Below the pieces are notes generated by a model that saw only the letters and a list, made by a program, of their open reading frames with translations, was not told where the DNA came from and ran no database searches. A stretch of 47,232 nucleotides of DNA from Thermus oshimai DSM 12092. Its GTDB lineage: Bacteria; Deinococcota; Deinococci; Deinococcales; Thermaceae. The position numbers and the translations under genes were made by a program. The stretch covers positions 1 through 47,232 of the forward strand of contig NZ_KB890625.1 in assembly GCF_000373145.1 (NCBI RefSeq). Reading direction: 5' to 3'. This document shows, one piece after another, positions 25,515 through 36,590 of the stretch. Within the stretch, counting starts at the first letter, position 1. Every line of letters begins with the position of its first letter.

Positions 25515-25531
25515 TGTGACGGATTTTCACA
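25515..25531 (+). promoter_or_regulatory. TGTGA-N7-TCACA inverted repeat, possible CRP/FNR-family site
   Basis: TGTGA and TCACA flank seven bases. The centre lies about 40 bp before the predicted transcription start of the acyl-CoA dehydrogenase, where class II activators of the CRP/SdrP family bind. The spacer is one base longer than the CRP consensus. There is no good -35 box, which fits an activator-dependent promoter. Confidence 0.4.
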
Positions 25532-25550
25532 TTTAGGTGCTAAACAGTCA

Positions 25551-25556
25551 TATAAT
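25551..25556 (+). promoter_or_regulatory. -10 box TATAAT of the acyl-CoA dehydrogenase
   Basis: A perfect TATAAT lies 6 nt before the ATG at 25563, with no Shine-Dalgarno sequence between. The transcript is probably leaderless. Confidence 0.65.
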
Positions 25557-25562
25557 GTCCCC

Positions 25563-26723
25563 ATGGCCCTGTGGTTTGAAGAGAGCCAGGAAGAGCGGCA
25601 GGTGCTCGGGCCTTTCCGCGAGTTCTTGAAGGCCGAGGTGGCAGAAGGGGCGGCGGAGCGGGACCGCACGGGGGCCTTCCCCTGGGAGCTGGTGCGGAAG
25701 CTTTCCGAGTTCGGGGTCTTCGGGGCCACGGTCCCTGAGGCCTACGGGGGGGCAGGGCTTTCCACCCGGCTTTTCGCCCGCATGGTGGAGGAGATCGCCT
25801 ACGTGGACGGGGCCTTGGCCCTCACCGTGGCCAGCCACAACTCCCTGGCCACGGGGCACATCCTCCTGGCGGGGAACGAGCGGCAGAAGGCCCTTTTCCT
25901 CCCCAAGCTGGCCTCGGGGGAGGCCCTCGGGGCCTGGGGCCTCACCGAGCCGGGGGCGGGTTCGGACGCGGCGGGCCTCAAGACCCGGGCCGAGCCCGTG
26001 GCCGGGGGGTTTATCCTAAACGGCACCAAGCAGTTCATCACCCAGGGGAGCGTGGCCGGGGTCTACGTGATCATGGCCCGCACCGACCCGCCTGTGGGGG
26101 AGAAGCGGCACCTGGGGATCTCCGCCTTCGCCTTCTTCCGCCCCGAAAAGGGCCTAAAGGTGGGGCGGAAGGAGGAAAAGCTTGGGCTTAACGCCTCCGA
26201 CACCGCCCAGCTCCTCCTGGAAGACCTCTTCCTACCGGAGGAGGCCCTCCTTGGGGAGCGGGGCAAGGCCTTCTACGATGTCTTAAGGGTGCTGGATGGG
26301 GGCCGCATCGGCATCGCCGCCATGGCCGTGGGCCTGGGGCGGGCCGCCTTGGACTACGCCCTCCGCTACGCCAAGGAGCGGGAGGCCTTCGGCAGGCCCA
26401 TCGCCGAGTTCCAGGGGGTTTCCTTTAAGCTGGCCGAGATGGCCACGGAGCTGGAGGCCGCAAGGCTCCTCTACCTGAAGGCGGCGGAGCTCAAGGACGC
26501 GGGGCGGCCCTTCGCCCTCGAGGCCGCCCAGGCCAAGCTCTTCGCCAGCGAGGTGGCGGTGAAGGCCTGCGACGAGGCCATCCAGATCCTGGGGGGCTAC
26601 GGGTACATCAAGGACTACCCCGTGGAGCGCTACTGGCGGGACGCCCGCCTCACCCGCATCGGGGAGGGGACGAGCGAAGTTCTAAAGGTGGTCATCGCCC
26701 GGCGTCTTCTGGAAGGGGTTTAA
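25563..26723 (+). CDS. Acyl-CoA dehydrogenase
   Basis: A 386-residue FAD enzyme of fatty or branched-chain acyl-CoA oxidation. Seen: the [15 protein letters not shown] flavin/substrate signature, the second signature [22 protein letters not shown], and GEGTSEVLK with the catalytic-type Glu near the C-terminus. The chain-length preference cannot be decided. It is the first gene on its strand, with a TATAAT box and a possible CRP-like site. Its 3' end overlaps the converging rlmN by 32 bp. Confidence 0.9.
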   Translation: MALWFEESQEERQVLGPFREFLKAEVAEGAAERDRTGAFPWELVRKLSEFGVFGATVPEAYGGAGLSTRLFARMVEEIAYVDGALALTVASHNSLATGHILLAGNERQKALFLPKLASGEALGAWGLTEPGAGSDAAGLKTRAEPVAGGFILNGTKQFITQGSVAGVYVIMARTDPPVGEKRHLGISAFAFFRPEKGLKVGRKEEKLGLNASDTAQLLLEDLFLPEEALLGERGKAFYDVLRVLDGGRIGIAAMAVGLGRAALDYALRYAKEREAFGRPIAEFQGVSFKLAEMATELEAARLLYLKAAELKDAGRPFALEAAQAKLFASEVAVKACDEAIQILGGYGYIKDYPVERYWRDARLTRIGEGTSEVLKVVIARRLLEGV

Positions 26724-27783
26724 AGGTTAGGGCCTGGGGGGTCCTAAGGGCCAGCTGGCCGCAGGCCGCCCCCACGTCCTGCCCCCGGCTGAAGCGGATG
26801 GAGGTGGGGATGCCCTGTCGCTTAAGCTCCTCCGCGAAGGCCAGGATGCCCGCTTTGGGGGTGCCCTTCACCGGGGCGCCGGGCCAGGGGTTGAAGGGGA
26901 TGAGGTTCACGTGGGCGCTTAGCCCCTTTAAGAGCCTGGAGAGAAGCCGGGCCTGCCAGGGGTGGTCGTTGAGCCCCTGGAGGAGGGTGTACTCAAAGGT
27001 CACCCGGCGCTTGGTCTTGGCGTAGTAGGCCCGCACCGCTTCCATGATCTCGGCGATGGGGTAGCGGTGGGCGGTGGGGATGATCTTCTTCCGGGTCTCG
27101 TCGTCGGGGGCGTGGAGGGAGAGGGCGAGGCGGATCCCCAAGTCCTCCTCGGCCAAGCGGTAGATCCCCCGGGGGATGCCCACGGTGGAGAGGGTGATGC
27201 GCCGGGGGCTCATGGCCAGGCCCTTGGGGTGGAGCATGGTGCGCACCGCCTTGAGGACGTTGGTGAGGTTTAGGAGGGGCTCCCCCATGCCCATGAGGAC
27301 CACGTTGCGGATCTCCCGGGGGGAGATCCCCTGGTGGTAGGCGATGGCTAGGAGCTGGTCCAGGATCTCCGCCGCGGTGAGGTTGCGGCCGAAGCCCAAG
27401 GCCCCCGTGGCGCAGAAGGTGCACCCCGCGGGGCAGCCCACCATGCTGGAGAGGCAGACCGTCTTGCGGTTCTCGTAGGGCATGTAGACGGCCTCGGTCT
27501 TCTTTCCGTCCAGAAGGGTGAAGAGGTACTTGACGCTCCCATCCCGGCTCGGGTAGGCCTCCACCAGGGCGAACTCGGAGATGCGCCACTCCTGGGCTAG
27601 GGCCTCCCGGAGCCCTCTAGGGAGGTCGGTCATCTCGGAAAACTCCCGCACCCCCCGGGCGTAGAGCCAGTGGGCGATCTGGGCCTTGCGGTAGCCCTCG
27701 CCCGGGAGCTCCTCGGGGGTAAGTTCCAGGATGGGCTTCATGGGTAGGGCCTCAGGCCGAAAGGGGCGCGCGTCGTCGGCCAT
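26692..27783 (-). CDS. rlmN: Dual-specificity RNA methyltransferase RlmN
   Basis: A radical-SAM enzyme making 2-methyladenosine in 23S rRNA and in some tRNAs. The CxxxCxxC cluster site is [29 protein letters not shown] and [15 protein letters not shown] are typical, and the C-terminal [10 protein letters not shown] carries the methyl-accepting Cys. The ATG at 27783 sits 6 nt after TAGAAT and would be leaderless (363 residues); a second ATG at 27741 gives the start [12 protein letters not shown], also plausible. Confidence 0.95.
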   Translation of the reverse strand: MADDARPFRPEALPMKPILELTPEELPGEGYRKAQIAHWLYARGVREFSEMTDLPRGLREALAQEWRISEFALVEAYPSRDGSVKYLFTLLDGKKTEAVYMPYENRKTVCLSSMVGCPAGCTFCATGALGFGRNLTAAEILDQLLAIAYHQGISPREIRNVVLMGMGEPLLNLTNVLKAVRTMLHPKGLAMSPRRITLSTVGIPRGIYRLAEEDLGIRLALSLHAPDDETRKKIIPTAHRYPIAEIMEAVRAYYAKTKRRVTFEYTLLQGLNDHPWQARLLSRLLKGLSAHVNLIPFNPWPGAPVKGTPKAGILAFAEELKRQGIPTSIRFSRGQDVGAACGQLALRTPQALTFKPLPEDAGR

Positions 27784-27789
27784 CCCCCT

Positions 27790-27795
27790 ATTCTA
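27790..27795 (-). promoter_or_regulatory. -10 box TAGAAT for rlmN
   Basis: TAGAAT on the minus strand ends 6 nt before the ATG at 27783, which supports that start and a leaderless mRNA. Confidence 0.5.
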
Positions 27796-27828
27796 GGGGG
27801 GAAAGAGGCAAGGGCGCAACCGCCCCCC

Positions 27829-27857
27829 TTGGCCTAATCGGGGGGATGTGCTAGAAT
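27829..27857 (+). promoter_or_regulatory. Promoter of tRNA-Trp (TTGGCC-17-TAGAAT)
   Basis: TTGGCC at 27829-27834 and TAGAAT at 27852-27857 are 17 bp apart, with a predicted start near 27864, about 5 nt before the mature tRNA 5' end. Confidence 0.7.
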
Positions 27858-27868
27858 CCCCTAGGCGG

Positions 27869-27944
27869 GGGCCGTTAGCTCAACTGGCAGAGCACCGGTC
27901 TCCAAAACCGGGGGTTGGAGGTTCGAGTCCTTCACGGCCCGCCA
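27869..27944 (+). tRNA. tRNA-Trp (anticodon CCA)
   Basis: A 76-nt cloverleaf with acceptor stem GGGCCGT/ACGGCCC, a D-arm with GCTC...AGC, anticodon stem CCGGT/ACCGG around the loop CTCCAAA (anticodon CCA) and a T-arm with TTCGAGT. Discriminator G is followed by an encoded CCA. It has its own promoter and a short terminator-like hairpin after it. Confidence 0.97.
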
Positions 27945-27948
27945 CATC

Positions 27949-27968
27949 GCCCCTCCGGGGGCCTTTTT
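27949..27968 (+). terminator. Short intrinsic terminator after tRNA-Trp
   Basis: A 5-bp stem GCCCC/GGGGC closed by a TCCG tetraloop is followed by CTTTTT. The stem is short, so readthrough into the flavoprotein gene starting at 27972 is possible. Confidence 0.5.
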
Positions 27969-27971
27969 GTT

Positions 27972-28673
27972 ATGGGGAACTACCAGGTGCTCATCGTGGG
28001 GGCGGGCTTCGCGGGGAGCGAGGCCGCCCACCGGCTGGCCGGGCGGGGGGTGCGGGTGGGCCTCCTCACCCAGAGCCTGGACTCGGTGATGATGCCCTTC
28101 CTCCCCCCGCGCCCGCCTTTTCCCAAGGGGAGCCTCCTGGAAGCGGCCTACGACCCGGAGGACCCCCGGGTCTGGGCCTTCCACGCCCGGGCCAAGGCCC
28201 GCCTCGAGGCCCAGGCCCCCCACCTCCACCTCTTCCAGGCCACGGCCACGGGCCTCCTCCTGGAAGGGAACAAGGTGGTGGGGGTGAGGACCTGGGAGGG
28301 GCCGGTGGCGCGGGGGGAACGGGTGGTCCTGGCGGTGGGGAGCTTTCTTGGGGCGAGGCTCCGGATGGGGGAGGTGGAGGAGGAGGCGGGGCGGCTTTCC
28401 GAGGCCAGCTACCCCGACCTTTACGAAGACCTCCTCCGCCTGGGCTTCCGCTTCGTGGAACGGGAGGGGGCGGTGCCCGACACCCCCACCACCCCGGGCT
28501 ACCGGGTGCGCTACCGGGCCTTCCACCCCGAGGAGTGGGAGGAGGCCACCTTCCGCCTCAGGCGCCTAGCGAACCTCTACGGGGTGGGCCTATGCGTCCT
28601 GGAAGGGGACTACGCCCGCATGAGCGAGGAAGGCCTCCGCCTGGCGGAGCACCTTCTCCGTGAGCTTGGGTAG
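27972..28673 (+). CDS. Small GidA-like FAD-binding protein
   Basis: A 233-residue flavoprotein resembling only the FAD-binding domain of GidA/MnmG and TrmFO. The N-terminus is a classic dinucleotide fold, VLIVGAGFAGSEAAHRLAGRG, followed by GLLTQSLDSVMMPFLPP, which is GidA-like. The helical tRNA-interacting C-terminus of MnmG is missing. I recall a T. thermophilus structure described as GidA-related that matches this size, but the function is not known to me. It starts 28 bp after tRNA-Trp. Its last 84 bp overlap mutY on the other strand. Confidence 0.8.
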   Translation: MGNYQVLIVGAGFAGSEAAHRLAGRGVRVGLLTQSLDSVMMPFLPPRPPFPKGSLLEAAYDPEDPRVWAFHARAKARLEAQAPHLHLFQATATGLLLEGNKVVGVRTWEGPVARGERVVLAVGSFLGARLRMGEVEEEAGRLSEASYPDLYEDLLRLGFRFVEREGAVPDTPTTPGYRVRYRAFHPEEWEEATFRLRRLANLYGVGLCVLEGDYARMSEEGLRLAEHLLRELG

Positions 28674-29603
28674 GGGCTTGGCCCTGGGGTCCGCCCCTTC
28701 CCCCTCCCAAAGGGCGGCGTAGACCCTAAGGAAGAGGCGGCGGTGGGTGAGTTCGTGGCGCACCTCCCCCACGTACGAAGGCTCCACGCCGAAGGCCCTG
28801 GCCCTTGCCCCAAGCTCCTCCTCCGGGAAGGTGGGAACCCCGTAGAGCCCCCGGAAGCGGCCCTTCTGGGGTTCCAAATAGACCCCCTTCCGCCCCCAGA
28901 GGACGAGGGCGGCCAGGCGCTCCTCCCGCTTGGCCCTGGCCCTCGCCTTGGGGTAGCGCTGGGGAGCCTTTTGCCCTTGGCAGAAGGCCCCCAAGGGGCA
29001 GGCGGGGCAAAGAGGGCGTTTAGGGCGGCAGACCGTGGCCCCAAGCTCCATGAGGGCCTGGTTCCACACCCCGGGGTCCCCCTCCTCGGGCAGGAGGGCC
29101 TGGGCCAGGGCCTGGAGGGCCTTGGGGGTGGGGGACTCCAGGGCGAAGAGCCGGGCCAACACGCGGCGCACGTTCCCGTCCACCGCGGCCACCCGTTCCC
29201 CAAAACCCATGGAGGCCACCGCGGCCGCGGTGTAGGGGCCGAGGCCGGGGAGTTCCTTAAGCTCCTCGTAGCTTCGGGGCAGGGCCTCCGCCGCCTGGCT
29301 CACGCGGTGGAGGTGCTCCGCCCGGCGGTAGTACCCCACCCCGGCCCACACCCTTAAGACCTCCTCCAGGGGGGCCTCCCGAAGGGCCTTCAGGGTGGGA
29401 AAGCGCTCCAGGAAGCGGCGGTAGTAGGGTATGGCCTGCTCCACCCGGGTCTGCTGGAGGAGGACCTCGGAGAGGAGGATGCGGTAGGGGTCCTTCTCCC
29501 CCCGCCAGGGGAGGGGACGCTTCGCCCCCTCGTACCAGGCGAGGAGGGCCTCCTGGAGCGCCCTCAGGTCCCCAAGAGGCGCCTGTGCTCCACCATCAGG
29601 CAT
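28590..29603 (-). CDS. mutY: A/G-specific adenine DNA glycosylase MutY
   Basis: Removes adenine mispaired with 8-oxoguanine. A 337-residue protein with the catalytic Glu in LLSEVLLQQTRVEQ, helix-hairpin-helix ELPGLGPYTAAAV, the conserved Asp in AAVDGNVRRVLARLF, and a [4Fe-4S] motif of C-x6-C-x2-C-x5-C (CRPKRPLCPACPLGAFC). The C-terminal NUDIX-like domain that recognises 8-oxoG is present (YLEPQKGRFRGLYGVPTFPEEEL). The start at 29603 overlaps the upstream CoA-binding gene by 40 bp; no better start was found downstream. The 3' end overlaps the GidA-like gene. Confidence 0.95.
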   Translation of the reverse strand: MPDGGAQAPLGDLRALQEALLAWYEGAKRPLPWRGEKDPYRILLSEVLLQQTRVEQAIPYYRRFLERFPTLKALREAPLEEVLRVWAGVGYYRRAEHLHRVSQAAEALPRSYEELKELPGLGPYTAAAVASMGFGERVAAVDGNVRRVLARLFALESPTPKALQALAQALLPEEGDPGVWNQALMELGATVCRPKRPLCPACPLGAFCQGQKAPQRYPKARARAKREERLAALVLWGRKGVYLEPQKGRFRGLYGVPTFPEEELGARARAFGVEPSYVGEVRHELTHRRLFLRVYAALWEGEGADPRAKPLPKLTEKVLRQAEAFLAHAGVVPFQDA

Positions 29604-29974
29604 CGGTCCACCACCAGGGGGATACCCGCCCCTAGGAGGGCCTCCTCCACCGTAGGGTTCCGGATCCCCACCTGGAGCCAGACCAGGCCCGGCCTCAGGG
29701 CCAGGATCTCGGGGAGGTGGGCGGGAAGGGCCTCCCCGGGGCGGAAGACGTCCAGGATGTCCACGGGCTCCTGGATTTCCTGGAGGTTCCCCAAAACCCT
29801 CTCCCCAAAAAGCTCCTCCCCCGCAAAGCGAGGGTTCACGGGCAGGATGCGGTAGCCCGCCTGGAAGAGGTACCGGGGCACGTAGAAGGCGGGGCGGGCA
29901 GGGTCCTTGTGGGCCCCTAGGACGGCCACCGTGCGGGCTTTGCGCAAGCGCTCCTTCAAAAGGGTTTCCTCCAT
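29564..29974 (-). CDS. CoA-binding domain protein (YccU/COG1832)
   Basis: A 136-residue Rossmann-fold protein of the YccU-like CoA-binding family. Seen: RTVAVLGAHKDPARPAFYVPRYL, VNPRFAGEELFGERVLGNL and the C-terminal PLVVDRCLMVEHRRLL, a His near the end being characteristic. Thermus homologues have been structurally studied, but the cellular role is unknown. It starts 1 bp after the NERD gene and runs into mutY. Confidence 0.85.
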   Translation of the reverse strand: MEETLLKERLRKARTVAVLGAHKDPARPAFYVPRYLFQAGYRILPVNPRFAGEELFGERVLGNLQEIQEPVDILDVFRPGEALPAHLPEILALRPGLVWLQVGIRNPTVEEALLGAGIPLVVDRCLMVEHRRLLGT

Positions 29975-29975
29975 C

Positions 29976-30626
29976 TCAGCGCACCCGTTCCCTCAGGACC
30001 TCCGCCGCCCGCCTGGCCTCGGCAAAGGTCAGGCGGGGAGGAAGGGTTTTTAGGTAGGCCACCAGGTCTTCCGTCCGCAAAACCGGCAGGCGCCCCACCT
30101 GTCCCCCTTCCACCTCTTCCCCGAGGAAAACCAAGAGGGGCTGGACCTCGAGGCCTAAAAGCTCCCTAAGCTTGTGGGCTTGGCGCCACGCCTGGCGGAC
30201 GATCTCATCCCGGCGCTTTCCCCGGATCCAGAGGCCATCGGGGCGGGCGAGGACAGGGCCGCGATGGTTCTTCACCTCTACGTTGAACACCCCGGGCGGC
30301 CCCACCACCACGTGGTCGGCGTTCTCCCCGCCCAGGTCCACGTCGTGGAAAACCTGCCAGGTGGAAGGCAACTCGGCCAGCACCCGGCCCACCTGGGCCT
30401 CGCCCACATACCCCTTGACGTGGGCCACCAGGGTTCGCTCCATCTCCTTCTCTTGAAGCAGGCGCACCACGAGCAAAAGGGCTACCGGTAGGGCCAAGGC
30501 GCTGAGCCAAGGGACAAAAAGCTTAAAGAGAAGCCAGACCACCAGGCCAAAGCCTAGGAGAACCCCAGCGATGCGCAGAAGCTTTTTGGAAAGCGTCCCT
30601 CCGGCCTTGCCGACAGACCTAGCCAC
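29976..30626 (-). CDS. NERD domain (nuclease-related) membrane-anchored protein
   Basis: A 216-residue protein. Two membrane helices lie at about 18-40 and 42-60; then a NERD domain follows: GYVGEAQVGRVLAELPSTW, HDVDLGGENADHVVVGPPGV and NVEVKNHRGPV. The acidic residues and Lys of the PD-(D/E)xK-like core (Asp in NADHV, E-x-K in VEVKNH) are present, so nuclease activity is possible. It lies 9 bp after nadE. The role is unknown. Confidence 0.8.
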   Translation of the reverse strand: MARSVGKAGGTLSKKLLRIAGVLLGFGLVVWLLFKLFVPWLSALALPVALLLVVRLLQEKEMERTLVAHVKGYVGEAQVGRVLAELPSTWQVFHDVDLGGENADHVVVGPPGVFNVEVKNHRGPVLARPDGLWIRGKRRDEIVRQAWRQAHKLRELLGLEVQPLLVFLGEEVEGGQVGRLPVLRTEDLVAYLKTLPPRLTFAEARRAAEVLRERVR

Positions 30627-30635
30627 GACCTCCTC

Positions 30636-31481
30636 CTACACCCGGTAGTCCAAAGGCCTCAGGTAAAACTCCCCGATGGCCGTGGGGGAAAGGAGGGCCA
30701 CGGTGGGCAGGGCCCGCTTCCAGTGGGTGCGGTTCACCCGCTCCTTCACCCGCCTGAGCTCCTCCTCCGTGAACCCCAGGCCCAGGATGTACTCGTCGGG
30801 GTAACCCTTAAGGTAATGCTCCAGGATCACGTCCGCCCGGAGGTAGCGCACGCCCAGGTCGGCCTCGTCCGTCTGCCCGGGCTCGAGGTCCGCGGTGGGG
30901 GCCTTCTCCACGATGGCCTCCGGCACCCCCAGGTGGCGGGCCAGGGCCCAGACCTGGGTCTTGTAGAGGTCCCCCAAGGGGTTGATGGGCGGGGAATCGT
31001 CCCCGTGCCAGGTGTAGTAGCCAAAGAGGCGCTCCGTCTTGTTCCCCGTGCCCAGGGGCAGGGCCCGGTAGGCTTCGGACTTGTCAAAGAGGACGATCAT
31101 CCGCGCCCGGGCCATGACGTTCCCCTTGCGGCGGGGGGTGAGGTCTGGGGTCTTTTCCGCGTACCCCTCCACCATGGGGGTGATGTCCACCACCTCCAGC
31201 TCCACCCCGAAGGTCTTTGCCGCCAGGCGGGCGTGCTCCAGGGAAAGGGGGCTGGAGTCCCGGTGGGGCAGGGCCAGGGCGTGGACGTTTGCCGGCCCTA
31301 AGGCCCGCACCGCCAGGGCCAGGGTGGTGGCGGAGTCCACCCCCCCGGAGACGGCCACGATGGCCTTCTGGTAGCCGCGCCAGGCCAGCTCCTCCCGGAT
31401 GAAGCGGGTGAGGAAGTCCGCCACCAGGGGCAGGTTGAGGTCCAGGCTTTCCCGAAGGGGGGGGGCCTCGAGAATCCTCAT
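30636..31481 (-). CDS. nadE: NAD+ synthase NadE (synthetase domain)
   Basis: Converts nicotinic acid adenine dinucleotide to NAD+ with ATP. The 281-residue protein has the ATP pyrophosphatase P-loop AVSGGVDSATTLAL, the GTGNKTERLFGYYTWHGDDS binding region and INPLGDLYKTQVWALA. It lacks the N-terminal glutaminase domain of long NadE enzymes; a separate nitrilase-fold gene overlaps its start by 4 bp and probably supplies ammonia from glutamine. Confidence 0.93.
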   Translation of the reverse strand: MRILEAPPLRESLDLNLPLVADFLTRFIREELAWRGYQKAIVAVSGGVDSATTLALAVRALGPANVHALALPHRDSSPLSLEHARLAAKTFGVELEVVDITPMVEGYAEKTPDLTPRRKGNVMARARMIVLFDKSEAYRALPLGTGNKTERLFGYYTWHGDDSPPINPLGDLYKTQVWALARHLGVPEAIVEKAPTADLEPGQTDEADLGVRYLRADVILEHYLKGYPDEYILGLGFTEEELRRVKERVNRTHWKRALPTVALLSPTAIGEFYLRPLDYRV

Positions 31482-32341
31482 GCTCGCCTCCCTAAAACCC
31501 GTGTGAGGTCGTCCAGCAGGAGGGGAAGGCCGGCCTCGAGGTCGGAGAGGAGGGGGTTGTCGTAGCGCACCGGCGGGATGCGCGCCGGGTCCAGGCCGAA
31601 GAGGAGGGCCGCCTCCTCAAAGAGGGGGGCCTCCCCCAGGATCCGCCCGTCCGGCCCCACCGCCAGGCTCCCCCCGCTCATCCCCTTCCCCCCCTCAAAC
31701 CCCACCAGGCTGGAAAGGACCACGTAAAGCCCGTGCTCCGCGGCCACCGCCTGGGCCAGGATGCGCCAGCGCTCCACGTTCCAGGGCCTCTCCCCCTGGA
31801 AGCCCCTCGCCGGGCTTGCCGCGGGGACGTAGAGGACCTGGGCCCCGTCCAAGGCGGCGATGGTGGCGGTCACGGAGTGCCAGAAGTCCTCGCAGATGAG
31901 AAGGGCCGCCCGGCCAAAGCGGGTGTCAAAGGCCGCCACCCTCTGCCCCCGGGCAAGGTACCGCTCCTCGTCAAAAACCCCGTAGGTGGGCAGGAAGACC
32001 TTGCGGTGCACGTGGACCACCCGGTGGGGAAGCTCTAGGTAGGCGGCGCTGTTGTAGAAGGCCCCCCCGTCCCGCTCGTAGAAGCCCACCACCAGGTCCA
32101 GCATCCCCTCGTACCCCGCCCTTCGGTGGACCTCGGAAAGGAGCTCCAAAAGCTCGTGGCGGGTGAGGGCGAGCTCCCTAACCCCTCCCTGGAGGAAGTA
32201 GCCCGTAAGGGCCGCCTCGGGCAGGACCACCACCTCCGGGGCGTGGGGCAGGAGGGCCTTAAGGTGCTCCGTAAGGCGCGCCAGGTTGGCCTGGATCTGC
32301 CCCTTTTCGGGGCGGAACTGGAGGACGGCGTGCCGGATCAT
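31478..32341 (-). CDS. Carbon-nitrogen hydrolase, probable glutaminase partner of NadE
   Basis: A 287-residue nitrilase-superfamily amidase. The Glu-Lys-Cys triad is visible: Glu42 in [10 protein letters not shown], Lys114 in [10 protein letters not shown] and Cys150 in [10 protein letters not shown]. Its 4-bp overlap with nadE, and the ICEDFW sequence found in the glutaminase domain of fused NAD synthetases, suggest that the two form a two-subunit glutamine-dependent enzyme. Annotation as a generic omega-amidase or nitrilase cannot be excluded. Confidence 0.85.
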   Translation of the reverse strand: MIRHAVLQFRPEKGQIQANLARLTEHLKALLPHAPEVVVLPEAALTGYFLQGGVRELALTRHELLELLSEVHRRAGYEGMLDLVVGFYERDGGAFYNSAAYLELPHRVVHVHRKVFLPTYGVFDEERYLARGQRVAAFDTRFGRAALLICEDFWHSVTATIAALDGAQVLYVPAASPARGFQGERPWNVERWRILAQAVAAEHGLYVVLSSLVGFEGGKGMSGGSLAVGPDGRILGEAPLFEEAALLFGLDPARIPPVRYDNPLLSDLEAGLPLLLDDLTRVLGRRA

Positions 32342-33888
32342 AGGTAAAGCCTCGGGTCCGCGTCGGGGAAGGGGTTGTCCAGCTCCTCTAAGGCCTTTAG
32401 CTCCTCCTCGGAAACCCCCCTAAGAAGGCGGAAAAACCGCTCCCCGTGGGCCTGGTAGCGCTCCTTGGCGTACTCCGCCGCCTGGCCGGTGTCCATGAGG
32501 AAAGGCCAGTCGGAGGCCTCGAGGAGGAGAAGCTCCCGCATGGCCTGCCGGAGGACCCCAGGGGGGAGGATGCCCTGCCTTGCCGCCTCCCGCATGGCCC
32601 CTTCCGCCCGGTACACCAGCCGCCAGTAGTCCAGGGTCTTGGGGTTGAGCCACACCTCGTGCCCCCCACCCCGGCCCCAGGAACCCTCGGGCAAGGCGGT
32701 GCGCACCGCCGGCCCCTGCACCGCCTCCTTGGCCGTCACCGCCTCCACCCCTTCCGCCCGGGGGAGGAGGCGGAGGACCTCCTCCAAAAAGGCCACCCCC
32801 TCGTACCACCAGTGGCCGAAAAGCTCGGCGTCGTAGGGCGCCAGGATGACCCCTTGGGGGTGGCGGGCGGCGAGGCCTTCCACAAGCCCCACGAAGTGGG
32901 CCGCGTGCTCCTTGGCCTTGGCGAAGGCCAGCTCGGGGTCGTACGGGGCCTTGGCGGAGAGGTCCGCCTTGCGGTGGGTCACCCGCCAGTGGTGGAGGCC
33001 GGAAAGGGGGTCTTTGCGGTGGAACTCCCGGTAAAGCCCCTCCCCAGGGTAGCCGTAGTCCGCGCTCCAGACCTGGAGGGCGGTCTCCTGGTTGCGGGCC
33101 AGGACCCTTAGGCCGCTTGGGAGCTCGTGGACGTAGAAGGTGGCCTCACCGCTCTCCACAGGGCCCAGGTGGGCCTCCCCATAGGGGCTTAGGGGCGTTC
33201 CCCCCTGGACCAGATGGGCGTCCACGAAGGTGTAGCGCACCCCCGCGCGCATGAGGAGCTCGTCCACCCCTGCCCGCATCCCCTCCGGCGCCCCCTCCAC
33301 GGGGGGCTTCCAAACCCCCTTGGGCCGGTAGGCCATCTCGGGCAGCCAGTAGCCCGTGGCGTCCTTGGCGAAGTGGCGGCGGTAGGTGGCAAGGCCCGTC
33401 TTGATCTGGGCCGAAAGGGCCTCGTCGTAGCCCAAAAGGGGGCTATAGCCGTGGGTGGCGTGGGAGGCGATGAGCTCCACCTGCCCCCGTTCCTGGGCCC
33501 GGCGGAAGGCGGAGGGGAGATCCTCCCCAAGCCCGTGGAAGTGGTCCAGGGTGAGCTCCCAGAAGGCCACCTGGTGGCGGGCGCTTCCCTCCAGCTCCGT
33601 CCCCCGGTAGCGCAGGTAATCCCCTTGGGCCCGCTCCAGGCGGTCCTTGGCGTAGGCCCGGAAGCCCTCTTTCACCTTGGGGTCAGAAAGCTGCTCCGCC
33701 AGGATGGGGGTGATCCCCAGGGTGAACCGCGCCCCCACCCCCTCCTGCCAGAGCCGGTCCAGGGCCCGGAGGAGGGGGAGGTAGGTCTCGGCCATGGCCT
33801 CGTAGAGGGTTTCCTCCCCGAAGGGCCACATCCCGTGGGCCCGCACGTAGGGCAGGTGGGCGTGGAGGACCAGGGCGAGGCGCGCCAT
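32338..33888 (-). CDS. 1,4-alpha-glucan branching enzyme, GH57
   Basis: Makes alpha-1,6 branches in glycogen-type glucans. The 516-residue GH57 enzyme begins [19 protein letters not shown]. The nucleophile Glu184 lies in [10 protein letters not shown] and the acid Asp353 in [13 protein letters not shown], the positions I recall for the T. thermophilus enzyme. The C-terminal alpha-helical domain is complete. It is unrelated to GH13 GlgB. It sits 4 bp after lysZ in the same run of genes, and overlaps the nitrilase gene by 4 bp; no other glycogen gene is in the window. Confidence 0.93.
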   Translation of the reverse strand: MARLALVLHAHLPYVRAHGMWPFGEETLYEAMAETYLPLLRALDRLWQEGVGARFTLGITPILAEQLSDPKVKEGFRAYAKDRLERAQGDYLRYRGTELEGSARHQVAFWELTLDHFHGLGEDLPSAFRRAQERGQVELIASHATHGYSPLLGYDEALSAQIKTGLATYRRHFAKDATGYWLPEMAYRPKGVWKPPVEGAPEGMRAGVDELLMRAGVRYTFVDAHLVQGGTPLSPYGEAHLGPVESGEATFYVHELPSGLRVLARNQETALQVWSADYGYPGEGLYREFHRKDPLSGLHHWRVTHRKADLSAKAPYDPELAFAKAKEHAAHFVGLVEGLAARHPQGVILAPYDAELFGHWWYEGVAFLEEVLRLLPRAEGVEAVTAKEAVQGPAVRTALPEGSWGRGGGHEVWLNPKTLDYWRLVYRAEGAMREAARQGILPPGVLRQAMRELLLLEASDWPFLMDTGQAAEYAKERYQAHGERFFRLLRGVSEEELKALEELDNPFPDADPRLYL

Positions 33889-33892
33889 GGCC

Positions 33893-34702
33893 CTAGCGTA
33901 CCACGGTGCCTTCTCCCGAAAGGGCGCGGCGGATGGGGGTTTTCACCCTTCCGTCCGCGAAGACCACCCGCCCCACCCCGCCCCGCACCGCCTCCACCGC
34001 CCCCATGACCTTGCGCTTCATCCGCCCTTGGGCCAGGGCCAGGTACTCGGGGTCCTCGAGGCGGGCGATGGGGATCTCCCGGACCAGGCTACCCTCGTCC
34101 GGGTAGCGGGCGAGGAGGCCGGGCACGTTGGAGAGGAAGACCAAGGCCTCGGCCCCGTAGGTGACAGCAAGAAGGGCCGCGATGCTGTCCCCGTCGGTGT
34201 TGATGGCCTCGCTCTCGTAGCTGATGGCCGGGGGGGTGAGGACGGGGAGGTACCCCGCGGAAAGGAGGAGGTCCAAAAGGGCCTTGTTCACCCGCTCCAC
34301 CGTGCCCGTGTAGTCCCCCCGGTGGATCTTCACCTTGCCGTCTTCCACGTACTTCACCGCGGTCTTGCGGCGGCCTTCCAGAAGCCTCCCATCCAGCCCG
34401 GAAAGGCCAACCGCGTTGGCCCCAAAGCGCTGGAGGTGCTCCACCAGGCGCTTGTTGACCAGGCCGCAGTAGACCATCTCAAAGATCTCCAGGGTCTTCC
34501 GGTCCGTGAGGCGGCTCACCTGCCCCCCGGGGTGGGTGAGGAACCGGGGGGGGTGGCCCAGGGCCTCGGCGATGCGGTTGGTCTCGCTGCTTCCCCCATG
34601 GACCAGGATGAGCCTCTGGCCTTCCCGCCAAAGGGAGGCCGCGTCCTCGGCCACGGCCTCGTAGTCTATGCCCTCCGCGCCGCCCACCTTCACGACGATC
34701 AC
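33893..34702 (-). CDS. lysZ: [LysW]-aminoadipate kinase LysZ
   Basis: Phosphorylates the side-chain carboxylate of alpha-aminoadipate attached to LysW. This 269-residue ArgB-type kinase has VVKVGGAEG and [17 protein letters not shown] at the N-terminus, the [21 protein letters not shown] segment, [14 protein letters not shown] and [16 protein letters not shown] near the C-terminus. I start at GTG 34702 (MIVVKVGG), 5-6 nt after GGGGGTGG; a GTG two codons upstream at 34708 is possible. It follows lysY by 9 bp. Confidence 0.95.
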   Translation of the reverse strand: MIVVKVGGAEGIDYEAVAEDAASLWREGQRLILVHGGSSETNRIAEALGHPPRFLTHPGGQVSRLTDRKTLEIFEMVYCGLVNKRLVEHLQRFGANAVGLSGLDGRLLEGRRKTAVKYVEDGKVKIHRGDYTGTVERVNKALLDLLLSAGYLPVLTPPAISYESEAINTDGDSIAALLAVTYGAEALVFLSNVPGLLARYPDEGSLVREIPIARLEDPEYLALAQGRMKRKVMGAVEAVRGGVGRVVFADGRVKTPIRRALSGEGTVVR

Positions 34703-34711
34703 GGCCACCCC

Positions 34712-36584
<1,873 letters not shown>

Positions 36585-36590
36585 GGGGAT

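Noticed and set aside
24364-25536. A 390-codon plus-strand frame opposite the prepilin peptidase
   Set aside because: Gly/Lys/Glu/Pro-rich antisense shadow; the minus strand encodes the catalytic motifs.
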